Source: Tritrichomonas musculus (taxonomy: Eukaryota > Parabasalia > Tritrichomonadida > Tritrichomonadidae). Taken from it: a stretch of DNA of 64,000 nt. Position 1 is the stretch's first letter. Every line of letters begins with the position of its first letter. The stretch is taken from contig JAPFFF010000042.1 of assembly GCA_039105265.1 (NCBI GenBank), positions 310,001 through 374,000 of the forward strand, read 5' to 3'. The notes under the pieces were generated by a model. The model worked only from the letters and a program-made list of their open reading frames with translations, was not told where the DNA came from and did no database searches. The translations under genes were made by a program, and so were the position numbers. Positions 20,841 to 33,526 of this stretch are shown here, one piece after another.

Positions 20841-23800
20841 GGGGATAAATCAAAAACGCCTATTCAATTTTTTTCCAACTACTCAATTTTTCACTTTTTC
20901 TAAAGGCGTTTTTGATCAATATTTTTTAAAAAAATCAAAAACGCCACATTTGACCTTCTGCCAGGTAAAATTAAAAAACTCGTTTTTTCAAAAACGCCAG
21001 GTTTTAAAAAAACAATTATAAATTTTAATGCAATTTAGAAAAATAAATAATTATGTTACCGGTATTTTTTTAAGATCATTTTTAATCTTTGGGAGAAATA
21101 TTTTAAAAATTGGGAATAATCGACATATGATATAAAGATATTAGATTCAAAAAATAAATTATATCAAGTATAAATGATAATATTTATTGAATATTACATG
21201 AAAATCAACTAGGCTGACTTTGAGTAAATTTTGAAGAAATTCATTTTAATGGGTTATTATATCTTTTAAATGGAAAATATAAAAAAAGAAAATTTTGCAA
21301 TATTTTGGTTATAATGAAGCTTGATTATCAAAATATTATAATAGAATTAAAAAAAGCGTATTTTGGAAATTATTTGAAATTTCCAAAAAATTGTTTCCTT
21401 TTAATAAATTGTATATGATTGCGTTTTTATCAATATATAATATCGAATTCCAAGTGAAATATAGCTTTTTATATATTAAATTTTTTATATAAAATGGTTT
21501 TGTTTTTATGTTTTATTTTTCATAATATAAATCTATTTTTAATTGTTTATTTTTTATTTATATTTATATTTTTTTCCGGTAAAGTATTCATATTCATAAT
21601 ATATTAAGATATTGATACATTTTAATTTGAAAAGGTTATTTTTTTTATTAACAATATTTCAAAGAAAATTTTGAATTAACAATTAAAGTATCATAAATTT
21701 GATATAATAAGTATTAAATATAGTGTAATATGTATATTTGTATATAATATTTTATATAATAATTATAATATATATTAATACCTATATTAAATGCTATTTA
21801 ATAAGATATTTTAATTTTATATTTTGAATTATTTTTGCCGCTAAAGTCAATCTACACATATTTGAGAAGGGAAAAATTGAGAAGATTCTGAGGAATAATT
21901 GTGGTTATTCACAAGCATTGATACATAATAAAATTTAAATATCTCTAAATATTTTTTGAATAAGTTTTTTTTTTGATCAATAATACTTTAAAAACAGTAT
22001 CATTAGATTTTACAATAGGTTAAAAAATGAAAATACTTTTTTTTTTTAGATGAAATGAGATGATTTTGTAAATATATAATTAATAAGGCTTTAATCCAAA
22101 ATTATCAATTTTATTTTCACTTATAATATATAATCACGCGAAAAATATTTTATTTATTAAAGAATTCATGAAATTTAAATGAAAATCCTTTGCTTTCCTT
22201 TATATAAAAAAGATTTACTTAACTTAATAAGATTATCAACTATATTTCTATGCAAATATTATTATCATTTATAATTTTATGAATTTAATTAGTTTTGAAA
22301 AGTTTGAAATTACAATACATTTTTGATCTTCACATGATATTTGGTAAAACAACAGTTATGTAATATTATTCTCATATATATTCCTGTTAAAATGATATTA
22401 TTCAGATAATTGACTAAAATATATAATCATCTCGATAATTTGGATAAATTGAAGATATATATTAAAAATATAACTATTGTTATTTATATATATGCCTAAT
22501 ATCAAATTAAAAAATAATAATAATATAATTTTTAATGAGAAATTTATGTTTTCATTCAAAAAATAAATTGAGAGCTTTATAAGATTGACCTAAAAATATA
22601 AATATATGAATATGTATATTATTTTAGCATAATTTAAACATATAATTGATATGTATCCAATCACATATATATATAATATATTTAAATTTTAAAATTTCAA
22701 AGGAGAAACTAATAGAAAATACTATTTTATTACTTTTTTAAAACATTACATAAAAAATATATAATAATATCATGAATCTCCATGTAAACAAAAAAATAAC
22801 TTAGTTTTGATTCATGTATATTCGTTCTATTGTACTTTCTCTTTTATATTAGCATAAATGAATGATATTCATGTCATTCTGAATATATATTACCTTAAAT
22901 TTGAGATATGTAAACACTTTTTTTGTATTGATTCTTTATATTTCAACATGAAGAAGAAAAAACTGATGGTGACCAAAATAGTACAAGTATGTTCATTATA
23001 TATAATATAGTTATGAATGTTATAAAGACTACAATTTAATTTTTTCCCATCATACTAATGAGCGAATTAAAAACTCTTTAATATACTTAAGGCATGCAAA
23101 AGGAAGATATTATTGGTATAATTGGAAGGGTAATTATTAGAAAGTACTTCTTGAGGGGTGAAATTATAAAAGATAAAAAAATAAGCTAAGGGCAATGGTT
23201 ATGATGTTGGTATTTGATTTTAAAGATATTGGGATTTTATGTATGAAATTGATAAGTATAGAAAAATACCGCCTAACAAGAATTAATGGCAATATGGGCT
23301 GAGGTTGCTATTTCCCCTAGCCTATACTTCTTCTCCACAAGTTCAGCTTCACGAATCTTATATAAGAATACTCCAAAAGCTCACACTCCTAAAAAAAAAA
23401 AAATGTTTTATAAAAAGTAGGCGCACAATTGAGGGATCTTTAAAAGTCATGAATATACAATATAATAAAAAATAGAATAATTTCTCAAACTAAAGTGTCA
23501 ATTAGGACATTATTATCATGTATTTATCTAAAAGATTTTTTTGGAATATTAAGCATTAGTCTAGCGTTAGAAAAAAAAGAGTATCATTATGATGAATACC
23601 TTTGCTTATTTGATCTAAAAGCCAAGAAATGGAGAATATTGTAAGCTAGCAATACTAAATATATATCAAGAAGTCAGCAAAAGCATAAATATTTTATAAA
23701 TTTCATTGCTTTTCTTTTTGGAGGAAAAGAGATAATCTGATTTTGAGATAGTAAGAGATTGCGCGCTTTGGACTTTTTTGCAGTTTGAACATTTTTAGAA

Positions 23801-25818
23801 GCTTATTTAACCGGATTTCTCAAAAAGTAAATTGAATACAACAATAGATAAACTTTTTCAATACAAATTGCACTATATAACAGCCTGTAAGCCAAAAATT
23901 CAAGCTTTAGTGAAATAATACATTATACATTTTATAAAAAGTATAATATATTCATTTATATATATATATATTATTTTGTTATTTTATTTTATCAGAAATT
24001 CGTTTAATTTTTCTCAAAATATCTAAGTTTTTTTTTATTTTTGGGCTTTCACAAAAAATTGAGAATAATGTTTGAATATTTGTATACATATTGAAATTAT
24101 AAATCATGATTATCCTTATTTATGCTTAAAAATATCAATTTAAAGTTAAATTATAATTTTAGTAAACATGTTCATATATGATTATATTATTGAACCGCGA
24201 GAACTCTTTTGACTTATTGATATAGCTGACTTTTTTTCAATAAGACACTCATTTTTTTAAGGAAATTTTTATGAATAATATATATATTCATTAAAATCAA
24301 AAATTTAACAAATAACTCGCTTTGCAGCAAAAAGACAGACATTTCAAAAAAACATTTGTTTTTCGAAAAAAGTAAAAAACAAATATATCTCAAAAAATAA
24401 AAGTATTTATGTTTTTATTTTTTTAATTTATCCTTATTATAATATTCATATTTAAAATTTATATTTTAATCATTTATTACTTTTCAATAAAGAAGGATAA
24501 AATTATTTTTATATCAAATCAATCTTATACTACATTCAAAAAAATCAATGTGATTTCACAAAATTGTATTAAATTTGTTTATATTTTAACCATTATTTAT
24601 GTTTTGATTTTTCTTCTAGTTTTACTTTGGAAAATAGGTTATTCTCATGAAAAATACCAAGATAATGCTTTTTTATTGGGTTCCGAATATAATTCTAAAC
24701 GTTTTTAAATGCGTTTAGGTTTTTTTTTTACAATTCTACGAAATAAACATGTTTATCTATTTGGTATTTTATTAATATGCGCATTTACTATCTATTTTGC
24801 ATTATAATACGTTTAGTTTTTTGATCAAAAAATTTTAATATCGTTTAAAGTTATAAATTCTTAACAAATAATAAATCTTTATTTACCCCCTTCTTTAAAG
24901 GGTTTTACATTTCTAGTAATTTTTTATTGGTTTGGCTGAATAATTATCAAAAACTGAAAACACAAAATTTCATAAAGCAGTCATTATTTTTTTAATTTAT
25001 GAAAAGCATATATTTAGAAAACAAATAATTCCTCATGTTATTTTGTGTAAAAAAAAGATAATTCATAAAAAAAATGATTTTATTTATTTCACAATTTTTC
25101 AATGCATTCAATTTTTTTTCTATGAAAATAAAAACATTTTTATATCTTTAATTTCTCCAAAAAAAGGCATAAGATATAAATAAATTACCAAAGTGCATCC
25201 ATTTGTTTAATATGCTTCATTAAGATCATTTATTATTGAAAAATTTTTTTATGAATTAAAAGTACCTATTTGAACATTTTCTACAAAATTTAATTTGCAT
25301 ATTGATACATATTGGAAAATATAACACACATATACATTTAAAGAATAAATTAAATCTTCTTTTTCAAAATCTGATAATTATTTGATCCTTAATAATAATA
25401 TATTTTATTTAAATTTTCGCTTTTATTGATTATATAAATAATATAAATGAAAAAATATATGTGAAAACATAAAAATAGAGTTTTTTTAAAAAGTCATATA
25501 TTTACTGATTTTGAGTTTTTGTTGAAAATAAACTAAAAAACATATTCATTTAAAATATAATTTTTATATATTAATTTCATTTTTTAATAATAGATATTTA
25601 TTTTTTTTAAAGCAATATAAATGTTCTAATTTTTATTTTTTTGAATGAAAATAAAAACCTGGCGTTTTTGAAAAAACGAGTTTTTTAATTTTACCTGGCA
25701 GAAGGTCAAATGTGGCGTTTTTGATTTTTTTAAAAAATATTGATCAAAAACGCCTTTAGAAAAAGTGAAAAATTGAGTAGTTGGAAAAAAATTGAATAGG
25801 CGTTTTTGATTTTTCCCC
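20841..25818. mobile_element. ~5-kb element with ~165-bp identical TIRs and 9-bp duplication
   Basis: The sequence from ggggataaatcaaaaacgcc (20841) to aaaaacgccaggtttt (~21006) recurs inverted at ~25653-25818 and, apart from one base in the first six, I read no differences. Directly outside both ends is the same 9-mer, gtttttatt (20832-20840, 25819-25827). This marks one insertion event of 4978 bp. TSD length suggests a MULE. The arms have internal aaaaacgcc/ggcgttttt inversions. The body is extremely AT-rich with no intact gene; a kelch-like relic is at 23569-23750. Frames at 20839-21021 and 25626-25868 are only the TIRs read through. Confidence 0.82.
23569..23750 (+). pseudogene. Kelch-repeat gene relic
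   Basis: In one frame the text reads EYHYDEYLCLFDLKAKKWRI, a stop codon, then ASNTKYISRSQQKHKYF and INFIAFLFGGKEII before another stop. The order 'FDLxxKKW ... FLFGGKE' is the kelch repeat signature (strand with Tyr/Trp, then the Gly-Gly pair). Upstream to ~23090 the composition is also more gene-like but too broken to read. It looks like a decayed piece of a host kelch gene carried inside, or overwritten by, the 20841-25818 element. Confidence 0.45.
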
Positions 25819-25871
25819 GTTTTTATTTGTTCAAAAATTTTTTTTTTTTTTTTTACATTATTTAACATAGG

Positions 25872-25900
25872 ACACTTTTTGAGCGAAGCTCAAAAAGTGG
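25872..25900. repeat. Perfect hairpin cactttttgag-cgaag-ctcaaaaagtg
   Basis: An 11-bp perfect stem with a 5-base loop, 45 bp outside the 9-bp duplication of the preceding element. The arm is the recurrent cactttttgag phrase of this genome. Confidence 0.7.
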
Positions 25901-26027
25901 CCATTCTTGTAATTAAAAAAAAAAGTAAAAATTTTCATTAAAAAAGATTAAATATTGCCTAATGTAATTATTTAATTATTTTTATATAATACTTTATTCA
26001 ATATGCAAAGATAAAAGTATTTTAAAA

Positions 26028-26107
26028 ATTTCGGGTCAAAAACCGCTTTGGGTAAGCGGTAATTTGCGACCCCTGGTCAAAATATACCTAAAATTTTTGA
26101 CCCGATG
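26028..26107. repeat. ~80-bp foldback with gggtca/tgaccc ends
   Basis: tttcgggtcaaaaa at 26029 pairs with tttttgacccga at about 26095-26106; a smaller hairpin ccgctttgggtaagcgg sits inside. It shares the cgggtca motif with 17190-17220. Probably a tiny foldback element. Confidence 0.5.
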
Positions 26108-26146
26108 GCAAAAAGGTAAATCGGGTACCCCTTACAAGGTCTAAAA

Positions 26147-28288
26147 AGAGGCATATCAACAAAAAAAAGCTCTCAAAAAGTGAAAGTAGAAAATAAGATA
26201 ACGTTCTTTCAAAAATGCCATAGCGCTTCATCAGAGTCGTAGCAAGATTGAATTGAAAGCATTTTTTTAAAATATCTTCGTTAAAATATTATAATTAATT
26301 ATTATAATTTATTTTTAAATATTAATTAATATGTATATGAATATAAATACATTATTTCGATAATATTTATATATTTTTAATAAGATATTTCTATTTTGTT
26401 TTTTCAATTCAAATTATTTACAACACCCTTTGAATTTTGAATAATCATTCAAATATAAAATTAGATTTATCTTTTTTTTCAAGGAAAAACAACAAAATTT
26501 ATATAAAATATATGTTTTAAATAAATTAATGCATAATAAAAAACAAAAATTTTCTAATTTTGAGTTTTTAAGATCATAAAGAAAATTAGAGAAAATCGAC
26601 ATCAGCGCCTAAACAACGATATTTAGAATCTGCCTTTGTGAAATGAGTGTATTAATCTCATCAATTTCTTTTAGATTTGTTAAATTGTAGGATTTATTTA
26701 ATTAATTTTTTTGCTTACCTCCTTTAGCATTGTAACATTTCTTTCTGTGCCAGTGCTCTTAACATGCGACGTAATCAACATTTGTGGTAGCTATACTTGT
26801 TCGAATATTTGAGGCAGATGCTTCATCAATTTAATTTAAACATTCTCTTATGGAAATCAGTCGATCATCAGGCTTGAAATTATATCTATGTAATTACTTT
26901 GTTACATTAATGGTGAAGAATCCCTTCGAGCTTCCAAAAAAATCAAATGAACTGAGATATTGGATTTTCATTGAAAATTTCAAATACAATACAAGTTTGA
27001 AAATTCCTCAGAAATAAACTCGTAGCAAGATATTGAATAAAATTGAATATATGGTGAATTAAAGTATATTAAATTGACTAATCGTCAATTCTATTTGACC
27101 TTTTGTTACGACTCTGATGAAATGCTATGGTTCAAATGAAAGAACGTTAAGTCCAATTATAAAAGATTAATATAAAAAAGAAGATTGTATTTATGATCTT
27201 TGTAATCCAATTATTTAGTTTGTACAATAAAAATTAATAGTTTTTAGGTAAAAAACATCAATTTTGATTTTTTATTTTATCCACTCTATAGAAATATAAT
27301 ATCCAAGATTCTTTACATTTATAACGTAATAATATTAACAAATTACTAATGGTTTTTATGATTACTCTATACGTTCTTTAAATATCTAAACATAAAACGT
27401 CTTATTTTCATATAGCTGTGATACTAATAATATTTCATTTTATAATCAAAATAAAACAGCCATTTTAATAATTATATTGGGATTTTCTTTTATACGTTTC
27501 AATATACACTAATATTATACTTTCAATTCAATTGATAGTTCATTGAAAAAATAAAATATAATTAGTGCTCAAAATATGATTTTTAGAGGATTTATAGAAC
27601 TTATGATAAATTCATTTCATTTTACTGTAAAATTATATAAAAAAAATTTTGAAATAAATCATTTTTTATTTTTACCGATCGAACTTTTTCAAATAATTAT
27701 ATTTTAAATAAATATTTGAGAATATTAGAGCAGAAATTTATTTTGTTGATTAATAAAAGTTATATACTTCTTTATTATAAATCAAATAATGATTTTACCT
27801 ACTTTATAAAATCAAAATAAAATATTTTAAAATATTTATTTTAAATTTTTTGTGACATGCAAATATAATTACTTTTATAAATTCATAATTAATATCTAAG
27901 TATATTTATATCAAATAATAAATTTTTGATAATTCAATTTCCAAGTTATAAATAAAACATATTTATTCTTCTCAAATTGAAAGAATATTCAATTAACCTT
28001 CTCTCAAATTGAAAAGCTATTCAATAAAAATTCTCTCAAATTGAAATGGTATTCAATCTTGATCTTATCAAAAATGAAAGAGAATTCATTTTTCAATATA
28101 TCAAATTTGAATATATCTACTTTTTGAATTGAAGATATTGAGTTAAAAATGATGATTTGAATGAAAACTAAAAACAGTATAGAAGTTTTCGTTTGCTCAA
28201 GAGGAAAAGTTTTAATATACATATTTCAAATCTTATATTATCATTTTCAAAAAAATTTATCGAGTAGAATTTTGGTTGACATGCCTCT
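26147..28288. mobile_element. Family A copy 2, inverted and interrupted
   Basis: Inverted copy of the 10067-11259 element with the same agaggcatrtcaacc ends; the homologous parts are nearly identical, including the whole 72-codon frame. It is longer because a 947-bp element has inserted at 26201. The flanks (ctaaaa / ttaaaa) give only an imperfect duplication, so the exact target repeat is uncertain. Confidence 0.82.
26201..27147. mobile_element. 947-bp element at TA nested in family A copy 2
   Basis: Ends acgttctttc and gaaagaacgt, with an imperfect inverted repeat reaching ~45 bp inward (shared core tcatcagagtcgta.caa), flanked by TA (26199-26200, 27148-27149). The empty site is seen in family A copy 1 (aagataagtccaa in complement), confirming the duplication TA or TAA. 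TA suggests Tc1/mariner; TAA would suggest PIF/Harbinger. On the minus strand ~26590-26970 there is decayed coding text (e.g. FKPDDRLISIRECLN, IDEASASNIRTSIATTNVDY with stops), possibly a transposase relic. Confidence 0.75.
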
Positions 28289-28509
28289 TTTAAAAACGAT
28301 ATGTCACTTTCCAACGTGTTTTTATAGAAATTCTATTAAAAAGTTGAACTTTTTAAGAAAGGTGACTTATCTTTTTTGGAATAACGTTATAAAGGTATAC
28401 AAACTCTTTTCTTTCAATTTGTTGAAAGCAAAAAGTTGGTGATTTTAAGACTTACTAATATTTTAATAGTACTGATGGTTTGAAAAAAAGTTTCCCAATA
28501 ATTTTTGGT

Positions 28510-28586
28510 CAGAGGATGGGAATCGAACCTGCGACTTTTGGTATAAGTTTTATATCTAAAAATACATTACCCAAAACGATCAAAAA
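28510..28586 (-). pseudogene. tRNA-derived relic (box B and anticodon arm recognisable)
   Basis: Minus strand: a box-B-like gcaggttcgattccc, then catcctctgacca, which ends in CCA. Upstream there is acttataccaaaagt, an anticodon-arm-like stem, and tgggtaatgtattt in box-A position. The 5' half cannot pair with the 3' acceptor strand, so this is not a working tRNA. It is better explained as a tRNA pseudogene or the head of a tRNA-derived SINE. No matching poly-A or second copy is seen here. Confidence 0.4.
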
Positions 28587-28599
28587 TTTATCAAAAAAA

Positions 28600-29277
28600 A
28601 TGTAAACATTATAAAAAGTTAAACTTTTATTCACTTTTTCTGAAATAAAAAATGCTTTACCCAATTATTGGACTAGCTATAAGAAAAGACATGAGGTTAA
28701 AATAGATAGTACCATAATAATCTGTAATGTGTATATATTAAACACATGCATTTCTGCGTTTCAGATTAATAACGAATCTGTAAATATAAAAAAACTAATA
28801 TGAATCACTAGCTGAAAAATAGTAGAAACTAGTAATTGTAAAAATTTTGATAATTATTGAGGATTAAAGTTGTGAAAAACATCAAAGATCAAGCTTGTTG
28901 AGGTTGGCTGCATATTGGGATCATAATAATAATTTTGGCTGAGCACGATAATTTCTAAGACCAATAACTCGCCAGGATGATAAAAGCCTCCTTGAATGGC
29001 ATTAATGAAATCTGTTTGATGTAGAAATGCTATGATAAAAAAATATTAAGGGCGGCGTTTTGCCTCTCAAAAAGTGGAGATTTGAAACAGGCTGAATGTA
29101 GAAGTATTGAATTTTCGTGCCTGCTTTTTGAAAGGGTGTGTGCAAATATCATAAGAAAAAAAATTGAATAAGGACGATCGAAATCGACCAAATAAATACA
29201 CAAAACTAAAATTGAATTAAAAACGATACAATTATTCAAAAAGTAGAAACGATAAGAATTTTTATTATTGTGGCGCC
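28600..29277. other. gene-free stretch with no named element
   Basis: Moderately higher GC between 28860 and 29290 than in the flanks, but frames are broken. A ttaagggcggcg at about 29046 and ggcgccttttttaa near 29270 hint at a weak TTAA-bounded element of ~230 bp; the inverted repeat is too poor to call. Confidence 0.35.
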
Positions 29278-29520
29278 TTTTTTAACAAGAACTCTGGGAC
29301 TTAGATTTTGAACTTCTTCTGCAGGGATGTTCTCAGTCTATATCTTGGAGGTTTAGCTTGTGAATTCCTACTGCAGGGGGATTTACCAGCTAAATTTCTG
29401 AGATTTAGAAATGTTGAACATTTTTTTGCGAGGAAGCTCATGTTTTAAGCTTCTGGAACGTAAATTGTGAGATCTTCTGCAGAGATTTCACCATTTAAAC
29501 TTCAGATTGACAATTTCAAT
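29278..29520. repeat. ctgcag-rich relic resembling the MULE arm
   Basis: Three spaced ctgcagrg phrases (near 29320, 29373, 29479) alternate with gct/aagctt-containing text, the same layout as the inner part of the 1626-3325 element arms (aactgcagagaag ... ttactgcaggggag). The similarity is in pattern only, not base for base. It may be an old, diverged MULE end. Confidence 0.3.
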
Positions 29521-30139
29521 TTCATCATCGGGATTAAAGTTTTACGGAATACAGCTTAGAGATGGAAAATAATAGCTGCTATAATCTATAAACCATTATT
29601 TGCTGTGTATTTATTTCTTTTCTTGTTTTTGTTTTTAAATGTTTTTTTATCATTTTTGATTTTTGTCTAATTCATCTTAGTTCTTTTTATTCATTGCTTA
29701 TGCGACTATAAAATTCAAGTTAATAACATTCTTTAAGTTAACTTTTAATGATTAAATTATGAGAATTCTCTTCTACTTAATAAAGATTTAATATAATATT
29801 AATAAACATTATTATTTCAATATATTTTTTTTCTATCTAATCAAGTTTATGCCCTTTTTGGATATTAATATTTTTATTAAAAATCAAAAAATACCTTGAA
29901 TTTCGCAACATACTAACATATTAGGAATATTAATTTCAATAAAAAAGCTAAATTCAAGATATATTCAGTTGATTAACAAATTTGAGTATTATTATTAAGA
30001 ATTAATATATCACGCTCAATATTTTTATTTACTATAATTTTTAAAAAGATTTTAATCATAAAAGATTCAAAAGGACCACTTTTTTTGTTTTATTTATATT
30101 GAAAACTTGAAAAATATCTAAAATAAGCGACCATTTATA

Positions 30140-30187
30140 AATGTCAAAAAAAAAAAAGACGGTTATTTAACGTATTGGATTTGTACC
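30140..30187. mobile_element. Solo right end of a family B TTAA MITE
   Basis: aatgtcaaaaaa...cggttatttaacg and then tattggatttgtacc next to TTAA (30188-30191) matches the last ~48 bp of the 240-bp MITE. No left end is found upstream, so the copy is truncated and older than the two complete ones. Confidence 0.6.
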
Positions 30188-31018
30188 TTAAAAGAATATC
30201 AAGTCAAAAATTTTTAGAGAAATGGAGAGAATTTTATAAATTTACAAAAAGAGAGGTATTCATGAAGAGATCTAGCCTAGAAATTAGATAGATAATTATA
30301 TATTATTTTAAATATTTTATATTTATGCTATAATAGAAAGTATATGATGTTTTATACGTTTGATTTCGAGATATTAATATAAATAATATTTCTATGACTA
30401 AATGGCTATGGAGAACTTTTGTTAGAGAAATTAAATTCTCAATTTTGAATATCATTAACAAAAGTTGTTTCTTTTGAAAGAAAATATTTCAATGAAAATG
30501 GAGTAATATTTCAAAGGATTATTTTAAAATTGAAATAATTTAATTTTTTGTTGCTGCTGATTTATTTATATAATATTTTAATATATTTTATTTATATTAT
30601 CTTATTTATTTTTTATGTAATGTTTTATATTAGATTTATATATATAATATGGATTATTTTATTGAATATTAAGATAAATTCATAATTATAATTTGAATAA
30701 AGATTTATTATTGAAATTGCGATCATTTTTTTGAATACATGATTAGTTTATATATTGAATGAAATAAAATAAATTTTGAATTAATATATTTTAAATTAAT
30801 CAATTGAAATATCTTGATTAATCATTTTATTTTTACAATAAAAAATAAAATACAATAATATTCAAAATACATTAAATATGTTTAGTGATATATATACTTG
30901 AATACTTTCTTATTTCTTGAAATACATATTTTTAAACTCTTTATATGACATTTTACACCATTAAAATCAAAACCATTTTTTCTCAAAATTAAGCGTATAA
31001 ATATCTTAAGCACCAACA

Positions 31019-31540
31019 TATACATTAATACATATACATTAATACATATACATTAATACATATACATTAATACATATACATTAATACATATACATTAATA
31101 CATATACATTAATACATATACATTAATACATATACATTAATACATATACATTAATACATATACATTAATACATATACATTAATACATATACATTAATACA
31201 TATACATTAATACATATACATTAATACATATACATTAATACATATACATTAATACATATACATTAATACATATACATTAATACATATACATTAATACATA
31301 TACATTAATACATATACATTAATACATATACATTAATACATATACATTAATACATATACATTAATACATATACATTAATACATATACATTAATACATATA
31401 CATTAATACATATACATTAATACATATACATTAATACATATACATTAATACATATACATTAATACATATACATTAATACATATACATTAATACATATACA
31501 TTAATACATATACATTAATACATATACATTAATACATATA
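31019..31540. repeat. 14-bp minisatellite, ~37 perfect copies
   Basis: The unit atatacattaatac is repeated head-to-tail without a visible mismatch for ~522 bp. The flanks have no relation to it. Perfect homogeneity implies very recent expansion or ongoing slippage/gene conversion, and copy number in an assembly may be unreliable. Confidence 0.97.
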
Positions 31541-32227
31541 ATAAAATATCATATGGAAAAGTATTATATAATATTCTAGGCTGAAAAAAAAGATATGATA
31601 AGTTTATATATGAAAAAAATTTTAATTTCTTTTTATTTCTGTTTATAAATCTAATTTAATTTGAAAAATCTAATAATTTAATTAATCTTATGTGCATTAA
31701 TGTAAATATATTTGGAATTTTCAAAAATCATAAAGATTGAATGAAATATTAAAGATATATCAGATTAAAATTTTTATAAAATAAACAGTATAAGACATTC
31801 TTAAAATGATTATATCGAGCAGCTAATTAAAAATTATTGATTTGAATGCATATAACTTAATATTGATGGAAATAATGAGATTAGAAAAATTAAAAAGACG
31901 TTAAGTCACTTAACATGAATACCTCTACAAAAAGTTATCGTGTTCACTTTTTGATAAATTTAATTTTTTTGCCAAAATAAAATTATCTTTATTGATTTTA
32001 AATTTTATACTTAAATATTATTAGAATTATAATATATTACATATCTTTTATTATAATAAAAGTTAATTTCCTATGAAATATAAAAAATCTTTTTTAATAA
32101 TTTGATCATTTGTACATACAAGCTTTTTTATATGTCATTACTTGAAAAAATAACTTTTATATAATTATATAACAATTAAATAGCCATAATTTCTAGTAAA
32201 TATCTTTTCTTTACCTTAAAAAAGTTA

Positions 32228-32385
32228 AAAATATCGGTCATTATTGGCCATGATAAAAACCGTTTTTATCGATAATGATATTTATTATCGGATAGTATCG
32301 GTTATTCTACTCTACTCCCGATAATATCGATAATATTGGCAACGTATTTAACCGTTATCGGACACTATCGATAAACATCCCTGAT
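32228..32385. repeat. tatcg/cgata-rich tract
   Basis: About a dozen tatcg or cgata words in 150 bp (ttatcggatagtatcgg, ataatatcgataatattgg, gttatcggacactatcgat), many forming overlapping dyads. Such tracts occur at the ends of some DNA transposons, but I find no partner end here. Confidence 0.5.
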
Positions 32386-33526
32386 TGGAGCATTTGCATA
32401 ATGAATATATCAAAAATAACAATTTTATGTCTAAAAAATTTGTTTTTATTGCGTTTCTAAAGAAATAATAAACGGTCGTTCTTAATGACAACTTGATTCA
32501 TAATGGCGTTAGCAGGATGCTATAATTTATTGAGATAAAGCTAAAATATTAATTTTTTTGACGGTTTAAGAAGAAAAAAAGGTTAATTTTTTTTTCTGAA
32601 GAGGTGAAGTCGTCAATCTAAGCGAATTCAATTTTTTTGAAAAAAGGTGAAGTCGTCCAATATGTATTCACGCGATTTATTTTTTCTGTAGATCATTATT
32701 GAAAAATTCTCGATACATTTAATCTAAATAGTAATTATGGATATTAATTGAGTCATAAAAAATATTTCATATTAATAAATCATAAATAATATATTGTTTA
32801 ATATAATAGTAATTAATTGCTTAAGATATCTACAAAATATTAATTTTATAAATTCAGAATGCATTTAAATAATAAAATATATTTATCTTATTTTTATAAA
32901 TTACATTTCACAATATAAGATATTTTATAATTTTAAAATGTATATTAATATATATATAATAACAATGAAATTATAAAATGCAATAATTAAAATGATAATT
33001 TATTTAGATTCTTAAAAAATAATCAAAAAAGCTATTAATAACAATAAATATATATATAAACATTTATATGTATATATTTATTTACAAAATATTAATCAAA
33101 AAGATTTTTTATTCAAATTTATAAAACAATCATTTTAAAACTTTTTCAATTTTGAAAATATGTAAACTAATCAAAATTTGTCAAAATTAAATTTCTTTTT
33201 ATACTGGAAATTATTAGTTAAAATTTTAATATTTTTAAATATATATAAATATGAGTATTTATAAAATAATATAATAATATATAAAAGGTATTGTCCGTAA
33301 AAATAGAGTTTGTGTACCTTTAAAACTATGCAAAATGATTGAAATGCTATCATAATTTCAATAATAATTGAAGTGCAAAATTTCAATGATCTCCTAATAG
33401 AGAGCCCTAATTCACCATTTATCATTTAAATGTATAATATAATGTTATTTAAAAAATAAAATTAAAGTATTAATAACCACTAAAACCTTTGATTTATTAA
33501 ATTTCAGATTCAGGATCTTTCTCATC
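32386..33526. other. gene-free stretch
   Basis: No gene. Holds a direct repeat gaggtgaagtcgtc / aaggtgaagtcgtc 42 bp apart (about 32601 and 32643). The 84-codon frame at 33171-33425 is AT-driven and not credible. Confidence 0.5.

Noticed and set aside
20839-21021. ORF pair 20839-21021 and 25626-25868 with the same peptide
   Set aside because: They are the two TIRs of the 20841-25818 element.
28161-28442. 93-codon ORF
   Set aside because: Runs from family A copy 2 across its border into spacer.
29046-29285. Possible TTAA element (ttaagggcggcg ... ggcgccttttttaa)
   Set aside because: The ends do not match well enough as inverted repeats.
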